From: Sphingomonas suaedae
GTDB taxonomy: Bacteria > Pseudomonadota > Alphaproteobacteria > Sphingomonadales > Sphingomonadaceae
Direction: 5' to 3'
Length of the DNA: 64,000 bases
NCBI RefSeq assembly: GCF_007833215.1
Contig: NZ_CP042239.1
Coordinates: 1,860,001-1,924,000, forward strand
Shown here one piece after another: positions 28,998 to 35,488 of this stretch (its first letter is position 1; every line of letters starts with the position of its first letter). A model generated the notes under the pieces. It made no database searches. It was not told the origin of the DNA and was given only the letters and a program-made list of their open reading frames with translations. A program made the position numbers and the translations under genes.

Positions 28998-29471
28998 ATG
29001 ATCTATTCGACCGCCACCGTCCCGGTGAACCCCGAGGGCGAGATCAGACTGACCCGCGCGCAGGCTTGGGCCGGACTCGATCTGAAGGCGCGCGATGCTC
29101 GCTTGTTCCTTCCGCCCGGCCTCTGCACCCGTTGCGATGTCGTGGAGGAAAGCGCGACACATTTCGTCCGTGAAGCCACGATCGGCGGCGCCGATCTGCG
29201 AGAGATCGTCGTGTTGGAACACGAGCGCAAGGTAACCTTCTTCCAGGCTGCCGGTCTGCGCGAAGGCGCGATCGTCAACGAGCTCTACGAGGATGAGGCG
29301 GGCGGGCTTCAATTGCGCTTCTATTGCTATCTCGGCCTGCGCGGCAAGGAACCGAACGGCCCTGAAGAACAGGCCGAGCAAACACAGTTCGACAGCGAAA
29401 ATGGGTACAAGGCCGCGCTGCTATCGACGCTGAATCGCACCCGCGAACTGCTCGTAGAGGGCAAGCTCTGA
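28998..29471 (+). CDS. DUF1857 (SRPBCC-like) protein
   Basis: 157 residues from ATG 28998, chosen because AAGGAG lies seven bases upstream; longer in-frame extension runs inside the NmrA gene and is not used. The N terminus (IYSTATVPVNPEGE, LTRAQAWAGLDLKARDA) and the central CDVVEE and REIVVLEHERKVTF match the DUF1857/AtaL-like family, small proteins with a START/SRPBCC-type ligand-binding fold. Relatives occur near reductases and in fungal secondary-metabolite loci. Probably co-transcribed with the NmrA gene. The ligand is unknown. Confidence 0.85.
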   Translation: MIYSTATVPVNPEGEIRLTRAQAWAGLDLKARDARLFLPPGLCTRCDVVEESATHFVREATIGGADLREIVVLEHERKVTFFQAAGLREGAIVNELYEDEAGGLQLRFYCYLGLRGKEPNGPEEQAEQTQFDSENGYKAALLSTLNRTRELLVEGKL

Positions 29472-29484
29472 TCGTCATGTTTCC

Positions 29485-29527
29485 ATGAACGGCGCGCCTT
29501 CCGATTCGCTGAAGTCGCGCCGTTCAT
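29485..29527. terminator. Inverted repeat between convergent genes, probable bidirectional terminator
   Basis: ATGAACGGCGCG (29485-29496) and its exact reverse complement (29516-29527) form a 12-base-pair stem with a 19-base loop, just after the DUF1857 stop and before the end of the convergent dehydrogenase gene. There is no long T run, so its terminator role rests on stem strength and position. Confidence 0.45.
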
Positions 29528-29603
29528 GTCGATTATGCGCCCCAACAAAGGTCGTGATCAGGGCTTCGAACGCGCTCATCCCGGCAGTCTGTCTGCTACC
29601 TGG

Positions 29604-32021
29604 TCAGTCGGGCAGCGCATAGGCGACCAGCGCGTCGCCGATCGGGGTTTCCATGAAGTGATGGCCGCCGGCCATGATGACCAGATATTGCTTCCCGTTG
29701 ACTTCATAGACCGAAGGCGTCGCCTGCCCGCCTGCGGGCAGCGCGTCCTGCCACAACGTCTTGCCGGTGCGGATGTCGATCGCGCGGATCAGATTGTCGG
29801 TCGCGGCCGCGATGAAGATCACGCCTCCGGCCGTGACGACCGCGCCGCCGTTGTTCGGCGTGCCGATGTTCACCGGCAGCATCGAGGGGATTCCCCAGGG
29901 GCCGTTGCGACGCGCGGCGCCGAACGGGCGATCCCAGATCGTCTTGCCCGTGCGCATGTCGATCGCACGGATGCCGCCATAGGGCGGGCGCTTGCATAGC
30001 AGACCGGTCAGCGGCAGCCGCCAGCCGGGGTTGACCGCGATGGCATAGGGGGTCCCGGCCTGCGGGTCCTTCGACCCATGTCCGCCCTCGCCCATGTCGC
30101 CGCCGCGTGCCGATTCCTGACCGCGCGGTGCGGGAAAGCCCCGACGCTCCGCCTCTTCGCGCGGGACGAGCCGGTTGTAGTTGGGCATGTCGTTGTAGTT
30201 CGCGACGATCACGCCGCGCACCGGATCGACCGCGATCCCGCCCCAGTCGGTCCCGCCATTATAGCCGGGATATTGGACGAAACGCCGGTCCGCAGTGGGC
30301 GGGGTATAGGGGCCGTCATAGGCCGCCCACTTGAACTGGATACGGCAGATCATCTGGTCGATCGGCGACATGCCCCACATGTCGCTTTCCTCGAGCGCCG
30401 GGAAGGCGAGCGTGTGATAGCTGGAAAAAGGCTGGGTGGGACTGCGCAGCTGCGGCTCCACGCCCGTGCGGGGCACGGCGCGCTCCTGCACCGGGAACAG
30501 CGGACGGCCGGTGCGGCGGTCCAGCACATAGATATCGCCCTGCTTGCTCGGCAGGATCAGCGCCGGGACGCTGCCCTGTGCGCTGGGGAAATCGACCAGG
30601 GTCGCCTGCGCCCCTAGATCATAGTCCCACACGTCGCGGCGTACGGTCTGGAAGCGCCAGCGCGGCTTGCCGGTGTTGACGTCGATCGCGACGAGCGAGG
30701 TGGAAAAGGCATTTTCCTGCGGGCTGCGGCTGCCGGACCAATAGTCGACCGCGCTGTTGCCCATCGGCAGGTATACGAGGCCGAGCGCCTCATCGCCGCT
30801 CGCGATGGTCCACATATTGGGCGTGCCGCGCGCATATTCCTGCCCCTCGGGCGGGAGGCCGTTCCAGTCGGGATGGACCATGTCCCATGCCCAGCGCAGT
30901 TCGCCGGTGACGGCGTCGAACCCCTGGATCACGCCGGAGGGTGCGCTACGCTTCTGCCCGTCGAGCACCTGGTGCCCGGTCACGATCACGCCCTGTACGA
31001 TCGTGGGGGGCGAGGTGATCGAGACCATGCCCGGCTCCACCGCGCCCATGCCGCGCTTTATATCGACCGCGCCGTTCGCCCCGAACTCCGAACAGGGTTT
31101 GCCGGTACGCGCATCGACCGCGATCAGACGACCGTCCAGCGTTCCTTCGACGATGCGCGCGGCGCATTCGATATCGGGACTCGCGCCGGGGGTGGCGTAA
31201 TAGGCGACCCCGCGACAGGCGGCGGTATAGGGGATGTAGTCGTCCGAAACCCGGGGATCGTAGCGCCAGCGTTGCTGGCCGGTCGCCGGATCGAGCGCGA
31301 TCAGGATGTTGGTCGCCGAGCACAGATACAATGTGTTCCCGACCTTCAGCGGCGTCGTCTCCGCGCCATATTTGCTGTCCGTGGGATCGCCCTGCGGCAT
31401 GTCGCCGGTATGATAGACCCAGGCACGTTCAAGCTTGTCGACATTGTCCGGCGTGATCTGGTCGAGCGGCGAATAACGCTGCGCGGCATAGGTGCCGCCA
31501 TAGGCCGGCCAGTCGGTGCCGGCCCGCATCGGCGAGGGGTCGGCATAGCTTAACGCGATCACCCCGGGCAGCGCCCCCGCATCGGTTCGATTGATGCGCG
31601 AGATCGCAAAGCCGGCAACCACCAGCGCGAGGATTGCGACACCGGAAGCGCCAACGGCAGTGCGCCAGCGAACGCTGCCGAGTTGCGGCAACGTCAGCAG
31701 GACCAGGACGAGCAGGACCGTTGGCCCAACCGCGAAGGGGATCAGCGCCCAGCCATCGAGGCCGGCCTCGACTAGCCCCCACAGGATCGAGAGTGCCCAG
31801 GTCGCGACGTAGATCCATGCGCCGAGCACGCGCCCCCGGATCAGCAGCACGCCCGACGCGATGAGCCCCGCGCCGGCGATCAGATAGAAAGGCGACCCGC
31901 CAAGAATGGTGAGCCAGGTGCCTCCCACGGCCAGCACGAGCCCTGCCAGCGCAAGGATCGCCCCCACGATAGCGGCATAGAGCGGGCTAGTGCCGAGACG
32001 GGGCGTTTCTTGCGCGTGCAT
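29604..32021 (-). CDS. gcd: Membrane-bound PQQ-dependent glucose dehydrogenase
   Basis: 805 residues from ATG 32021, which has AGGAGGGACCCC directly upstream; the open frame extends further but lacks a ribosome site. Residues about 10-130 form five hydrophobic helices (LYAAIVGAILALAG, YLIAGAGLIASGVLL and following), the membrane anchor that passes electrons to ubiquinone. The rest is an eight-bladed quinoprotein propeller: WPAYGGTYAAQRYSPL, WRYDPRV, PPTIVQGVIVTGHQV, KPRWRFQTVRRDVWDYD, GGTDWGG, KTIWDRPFG and GQATPSVYEV. Family: glucose/quinate/shikimate PQQ dehydrogenases; glucose is the usual substrate, others cannot be excluded. Oxidation occurs in the periplasm and feeds the quinone pool used by nearby respiratory genes. 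No pqq biosynthesis gene is in the window. It is divergent from the ctaG-like gene. Confidence 0.9.
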   Translation of the reverse strand: MHAQETPRLGTSPLYAAIVGAILALAGLVLAVGGTWLTILGGSPFYLIAGAGLIASGVLLIRGRVLGAWIYVATWALSILWGLVEAGLDGWALIPFAVGPTVLLVLVLLTLPQLGSVRWRTAVGASGVAILALVVAGFAISRINRTDAGALPGVIALSYADPSPMRAGTDWPAYGGTYAAQRYSPLDQITPDNVDKLERAWVYHTGDMPQGDPTDSKYGAETTPLKVGNTLYLCSATNILIALDPATGQQRWRYDPRVSDDYIPYTAACRGVAYYATPGASPDIECAARIVEGTLDGRLIAVDARTGKPCSEFGANGAVDIKRGMGAVEPGMVSITSPPTIVQGVIVTGHQVLDGQKRSAPSGVIQGFDAVTGELRWAWDMVHPDWNGLPPEGQEYARGTPNMWTIASGDEALGLVYLPMGNSAVDYWSGSRSPQENAFSTSLVAIDVNTGKPRWRFQTVRRDVWDYDLGAQATLVDFPSAQGSVPALILPSKQGDIYVLDRRTGRPLFPVQERAVPRTGVEPQLRSPTQPFSSYHTLAFPALEESDMWGMSPIDQMICRIQFKWAAYDGPYTPPTADRRFVQYPGYNGGTDWGGIAVDPVRGVIVANYNDMPNYNRLVPREEAERRGFPAPRGQESARGGDMGEGGHGSKDPQAGTPYAIAVNPGWRLPLTGLLCKRPPYGGIRAIDMRTGKTIWDRPFGAARRNGPWGIPSMLPVNIGTPNNGGAVVTAGGVIFIAAATDNLIRAIDIRTGKTLWQDALPAGGQATPSVYEVNGKQYLVIMAGGHHFMETPIGDALVAYALPD

Positions 32022-32043
32022 GGGGTCCCTCCTGTTTGCAAAG

Positions 32044-32083
32044 GGAACAGACCCGGCCGTAATCGGTTCCGGACAGTGTCCGG
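32044..32083. promoter_or_regulatory. Candidate EcfG-type promoter and palindrome between gcd and ctaG-like genes
   Basis: GGAAC (32044-32048), 16 bases, then GGTT (32065-32068) approximates the EcfG general-stress promoter (GGAAC-N16/17-CGTT) with one mismatch. Because the right box continues as GTTCC, the same element read on the minus strand also begins GGAAC, so it could fire both ways. It is followed by CCGGACAGTGTCCGG (32069-32083), seven-base arms around a central G. The 11-mer CGGTTCCGGAC recurs at 34129-34139 in the other divergent promoter of this block. Confidence 0.45.
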
Positions 32084-32112
32084 CGATTGCGAGGGGGACG
32101 GTTTCGAGCGGC

Positions 32113-32847
32113 ATGGGCGGATCGACCATCTGGATACCCTATTGCGGGGCTGCTCCCGTCCCGGCCGAGCTGGCAGCACGCTGGAATCTCGATCCGCTGC
32201 TGATCGCGTGCCTCGCCGCGATGACGCTGGCGTGGTGGCGCTGGGGAACTGCCCGCGCGCATCAGCGCCGCATGATGCTTGGAGCGGTCGCGCTGCTCGC
32301 GATCCTGTTCATCTCGCCCTTTTGCGCGCTCACGTCCGCGTTGTTCTCGGCCCGCGCGGTGCACCATATCGCACTGACCGCGCTCGCCGCGCCGCTGCTG
32401 GCGCTCGCGCTGCCGGTCCGCCGCGTGCCGGGAGGATGGGGTCTGTGGACCGGCATCCATGCCGCGACCTTCTGGCTATGGCATGCGCCGCCCGCCTATG
32501 AGGCCGCGCTCTCGAACGACGCAGTCTATTGGACGATGCAGCTCAGCCTCTTGCTGACCGCGCTTGCGCTGTGGCGCGCGATGCGTGCGGCGCCCGTTAC
32601 CGGTGCGATCATGGCGCTGCTCGCGACAATGGTGCAGATGGGGCTGCTCGGCGCGCTGCTCACCTTTTCCAGCTCGCCATTCTATGCCCCGCATTTCCTG
32701 GGGCCGGTCGCATGGGGGCTTACCCCGCTCGAAGACCAGCAGCTTGCCGGCCTGATCATGTGGGCGCCGGGCGCGGGTCTCTACCTTGTCGCCGCGCTCG
32801 CTCTGCTCGGCCGCTGGTTCGCCCGCGAACAGGCGGCAACCGCGTGA
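32113..32847 (+). CDS. CtaG-like cytochrome c oxidase assembly membrane protein
   Basis: 244 residues from ATG 32113; the frame opens earlier but that part lies antisense to the gcd start and is not used. Six or more hydrophobic helices alternate with short loops (LLIACLAAMTLAWW, VHHIALTALAAPLLALALP, FWLWHAPPAYEAAL). The conserved HH..L..L..P and W..H.P..Y patterns match the caa3_CtaG family (Bacillus CtaG type), which assists assembly of caa3-type oxidase, probably at the copper step. Its stop overlaps the start of the cytochrome b561 gene (GTGA), and the oxidase genes follow within 2 kb. Confidence 0.85.
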   Translation: MGGSTIWIPYCGAAPVPAELAARWNLDPLLIACLAAMTLAWWRWGTARAHQRRMMLGAVALLAILFISPFCALTSALFSARAVHHIALTALAAPLLALALPVRRVPGGWGLWTGIHAATFWLWHAPPAYEAALSNDAVYWTMQLSLLLTALALWRAMRAAPVTGAIMALLATMVQMGLLGALLTFSSSPFYAPHFLGPVAWGLTPLEDQQLAGLIMWAPGAGLYLVAALALLGRWFAREQAATA

Positions 32848-33521
32848 GCGTCGCCGGGGCGCTGCGCAGATGGGCGCGTGGACATACCGAGCAGAGCCGT
32901 TATTCGCCCGTCGGCATCGCCTTTCACTGGGTGATGGCGTTCCTGGTGCTCTTCCAGCTCGGCTGGGGCTATTATTGCAGCTGGCTTACGGCCGGTGGCG
33001 AGAAGCTGCTCGCCTATCAGGTGCACAGCGCGGTCGGATTGCCGATCCTGGTGCTGGCGCTCGGGCGGTTGGGGTGGCGCATGATGATTCCCGGGCCGGT
33101 CAACGACGCGGACAAGCAGGGCTGGCAGACACAGGCGGCCTATGCGATCCACTATGTCTTCTACATCGCCTTTTTCGGATTGCCGCTGAGCGGATGGGCG
33201 ATGTGGTCGTCGATCGCGGAGCCCGGGCCGCTGTATCTGGCGGGCGTCGTTCCCTGGCCGCAATTGCCGTTCGACCAACTCCCGCTCACGACGAGATGGT
33301 GGATCATGGATATTGCCGAGGACGTCCACCTCGCCCTCGTCATCGCCTTGCTGGCGGTGATCCCGCTGCACGTCGTGGCGGCGCTGAAGCATCATTTCTG
33401 GGATCGGCACGACGTGCTTCGCGGGATGCTGCCCGAGATTCCGGACGCGGAGGATCCCCGGGAAGAGACGAAGCATAAGCCGCGAGAGCCACGGATTCCG
33501 CAGGAGACAGCGCCCGGCTGA
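32844..33521 (+). CDS. Cytochrome b561-type membrane protein
   Basis: 225 residues from GTG 32844, overlapping the ctaG-like stop by 4 bases. Four transmembrane helices carry the haem-ligand histidines expected of bacterial b561 proteins: IAFHWVMAFLVLF, YQVHSAVGLPILVLALGRL, AIHYVFYIAFFGLPLSGW and AEDVHLALVIALLAVIPLHV. Family role: electron transfer between the quinone pool and periplasmic acceptors or direct superoxide/quinol redox chemistry. A charged tail (about residues 200-225) follows. Its 3' end overlaps the convergent cytochrome c gene by 182 bases. Position between an assembly factor and oxidase genes suggests a respiratory role. Confidence 0.88.
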   Translation: MSVAGALRRWARGHTEQSRYSPVGIAFHWVMAFLVLFQLGWGYYCSWLTAGGEKLLAYQVHSAVGLPILVLALGRLGWRMMIPGPVNDADKQGWQTQAAYAIHYVFYIAFFGLPLSGWAMWSSIAEPGPLYLAGVVPWPQLPFDQLPLTTRWWIMDIAEDVHLALVIALLAVIPLHVVAALKHHFWDRHDVLRGMLPEIPDAEDPREETKHKPREPRIPQETAPG

Positions 33522-34098
33522 TCCGCTGCATCGCGCCTTCGGGATCGTTGCGGCGCGCGCCTTGCCGCCACTGGGCGAGCTGATGACCAAGATAGGCGGA
33601 AGGCTGGCCCGAAAGCGGCGGATTGGCCGCGCCCACGCCGTCACCCCGATCGCCGTGGCACGATGCGCAGGCGGCCAGCCCCCGCGCCGGGTCGCCGCGA
33701 TGATAGAGCGTTTGCGCGGCGGTCGTGCCGCCTGTCATGCGCGGTGCAGGATCATAAGGGAGCGCGGCATAATGGGCGGACACGGCGACCCGTTGCGCGG
33801 GCGTGAGCGCACGCGCGATCGACTCCATCTCGGGATGACGCCGCCTTCCGCTGGCATAGGCTTCGAGTTGCGCGGCCATATAACCCCGATCGAGACCGGC
33901 CAGCCGCGGCGTACCCGCGCCATTGCCGCGCCCGTCGATGCCGTGACAGGTGATGCAGGCATTGGGCGCACCCGCATCGCCGCCGCTGACCGCCAGCAGT
34001 TCGCCACTCGCGGTGAAGCGGTCGGCCGATCCGCGTTCGACCGTGCCGCAGCCCGCCAGGGCAATGCCCGTCAGAACCCAAAGTGCGCGCCAATCCAT
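33340..34098 (-). CDS. Dihaem cytochrome c (c4-like) lipoprotein
   Basis: 252 residues from ATG 34098. The N terminus (WVLTGIALAGCG) is a lipoprotein signal with the lipobox Cys at residue 17. Two haem-binding motifs, CITCH near 49 and CASCH near 145, each with a downstream Met region, give the two-domain layout of cytochrome c4 proteins, soluble or anchored electron carriers to terminal oxidases. The last 60 residues are rich in Arg, Pro and Ala and are read antisense to the b561 gene; they may be an unselected extension. The start lies only about nine bases from a candidate stress promoter, so the message may be nearly leaderless. Divergent from the monohaem cytochrome gene. Confidence 0.82.
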   Translation of the reverse strand: MDWRALWVLTGIALAGCGTVERGSADRFTASGELLAVSGGDAGAPNACITCHGIDGRGNGAGTPRLAGLDRGYMAAQLEAYASGRRRHPEMESIARALTPAQRVAVSAHYAALPYDPAPRMTGGTTAAQTLYHRGDPARGLAACASCHGDRGDGVGAANPPLSGQPSAYLGHQLAQWRQGARRNDPEGAMQRISRALSPAESVALAAYASSLPGDPPRPESRAASREARRADPRNDASAPPRRAAGSPPARR

Positions 34099-34106
34099 CG
34101 CGACAG

Positions 34107-34134
34107 GGAACCGTCGGGGCGTGGCGACGGTTCC
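34107..34134. promoter_or_regulatory. Palindromic candidate EcfG-type divergent promoter
   Basis: GGAACCGTCG (34107-34116) and its exact complement CGACGGTTCC (34125-34134) flank eight bases. Read on either strand the element gives GGAAC-N17-GGTT, one mismatch from the EcfG consensus GGAAC-N16/17-CGTT, so it can serve both the minus-strand cytochrome c4-like gene and the plus-strand cytochrome/oxidase genes. It could equally be an operator or hairpin. Confidence 0.45.
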
Positions 34135-34176
34135 GGACGTGAAACGTCGGTGACGGCGTATCGCAAAGGGGGATCA

Positions 34177-34557
34177 TTGCCGGACGTCCGAATCCTGCTG
34201 CCCATGGTGCTGCCGATGCTGATGCTCGGCGGGTGCAAGCCCCCACCCGATGCCGAGCATCACATGCCAGAGGCGAGCGCGCAACGCGGCCTGCTTGCCG
34301 TGCAGCGGGCAGGATGCGGCGCATGCCATCGCATCCCCGGCCTCGCCTGGCCGCAGGGCAGGAGCGGACCATCGCTGGAGGGGTTCGCCGACCAGGGCCT
34401 GATTGCGGGCAGATTGCCCAATCGGCCCGACACGCTCGCGGCCTATGTCCGCGATGCGCCCGCCACGCTTCCCGGCACCACGATGCCCGCCATGCCGCTG
34501 ACCCCTGCGGAGGCGCGCGATGTTGCGGCCTATCTCTATTCGACGGGAGATCGGTGA
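34177..34557 (+). CDS. Small monohaem cytochrome c lipoprotein
   Basis: 126 residues if translation starts at TTG 34177, chosen because AAGGGGG lies just upstream and the product then begins with a clean lipoprotein signal (ILLPMVLPMLMLGGC). An in-frame GTG nine codons earlier is an alternative. One haem site, CGACH, near residue 45 and a distal Met (TTMPAMPLT) make a class I cytochrome c. It ends one base before the CoxB start, so it is the first gene of the oxidase operon and is likely the direct electron donor to, or an accessory subunit of, the caa3-type enzyme. Confidence 0.82.
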   Translation: MPDVRILLPMVLPMLMLGGCKPPPDAEHHMPEASAQRGLLAVQRAGCGACHRIPGLAWPQGRSGPSLEGFADQGLIAGRLPNRPDTLAAYVRDAPATLPGTTMPAMPLTPAEARDVAAYLYSTGDR

Positions 34558-34558
34558 A

Positions 34559-35488
34559 ATGAACTTCGCCTCGATCGTGCCGGTCTTCGACCCCGCCGGA
34601 CCCTATGCCGGTTCGATCACGACCCTGTCCTGGGTGCTGATCGCGATGGCGGTGGCGGTGCTCGCGGTCGTGCTGGCGGCCTTGTGGATCGCGCTGTTCG
34701 GCGGGAGGCGGCTCAAGGCGCGGCTCGGCGGCGCGACGGTCGTCTGGGCGGGCGGCATCGTCTTCCCCGTCGTGGTGCTGTCGGCGCTGCTCATCTACGG
34801 CCTGTCGCTGACCCGCAACCTGACCGCGCCCGTTCCCCCGGACGCGATGCGCGTTCGGATCACGGGGGAAATGTGGTGGTGGCGCGTCGCCTATCTCGAT
34901 CGCCAGGGGCAGCCACTCATGATCGACGCGAACGAGCTGCACATTCCGGCGGGCCGCCCGGTGCTGGTCGAGCTCGAATCCAACGATGTCATCCACAGCT
35001 TCTGGGTACCGCGCCTGTCGGGCAAGCTCGACATGGTTCCGGGCCGCCGCAACACGCTGCCGATCCAGGCGGACGCGCCCGGCGTCTATTCCGGGCAGTG
35101 CGCCGAATATTGCGGTGGACCCCATGCGCTGATGGGGTTCGTCGTCGTCGCCCACGCCCCCGACGAATTCGACGCATGGCTCGCCTCCCGGCGCACGCCC
35201 CGCCCGGCGATCGCGATGGAGGGCGCCGCGCTGTTCCGCTCGACCGGATGCGCGGCCTGCCACCGCATTGCCGGGACCGACGCCAACGGCACCGCCGGGC
35301 CCGACCTGACCCATGTCGGATCGCGCCGCTCGCTGGGCGCGGGCATCCTGCCCAACAATCGTGGTACGTTAATGGGGTGGATCGGCGACAGCCAGTCGAT
35401 CAAGCCGGGCAACCGAATGCCCCCCTACAAAATACTGTCGGCGGATGAACTGGCGACGCTCGCCGCCTATCTCGAGATGCAGAAGTGA
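34559..35488 (+). CDS. coxB: Cytochrome c oxidase subunit II with fused cytochrome c domain
   Basis: 309 residues from ATG 34559, with GGGAGA upstream. Two N-terminal membrane helices (WVLIAMAVAVLAVVLAALW, FPVVVLSALLIYGL) precede a cupredoxin domain. The CuA ligands are visible: His in DVIHSFWVPRL, then CAEYCGGPHALMGF with both Cys, His and Met. The aromatic MWWWRVAY stretch for electron entry is present. After about residue 220 a cytochrome c domain follows with CAACH and a distal Met (NRMPPYKIL). This fusion defines caa3-type oxidases. The stop overlaps the CoxA start (GTGA). Confidence 0.95.
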   Translation: MNFASIVPVFDPAGPYAGSITTLSWVLIAMAVAVLAVVLAALWIALFGGRRLKARLGGATVVWAGGIVFPVVVLSALLIYGLSLTRNLTAPVPPDAMRVRITGEMWWWRVAYLDRQGQPLMIDANELHIPAGRPVLVELESNDVIHSFWVPRLSGKLDMVPGRRNTLPIQADAPGVYSGQCAEYCGGPHALMGFVVVAHAPDEFDAWLASRRTPRPAIAMEGAALFRSTGCAACHRIAGTDANGTAGPDLTHVGSRRSLGAGILPNNRGTLMGWIGDSQSIKPGNRMPPYKILSADELATLAAYLEMQK

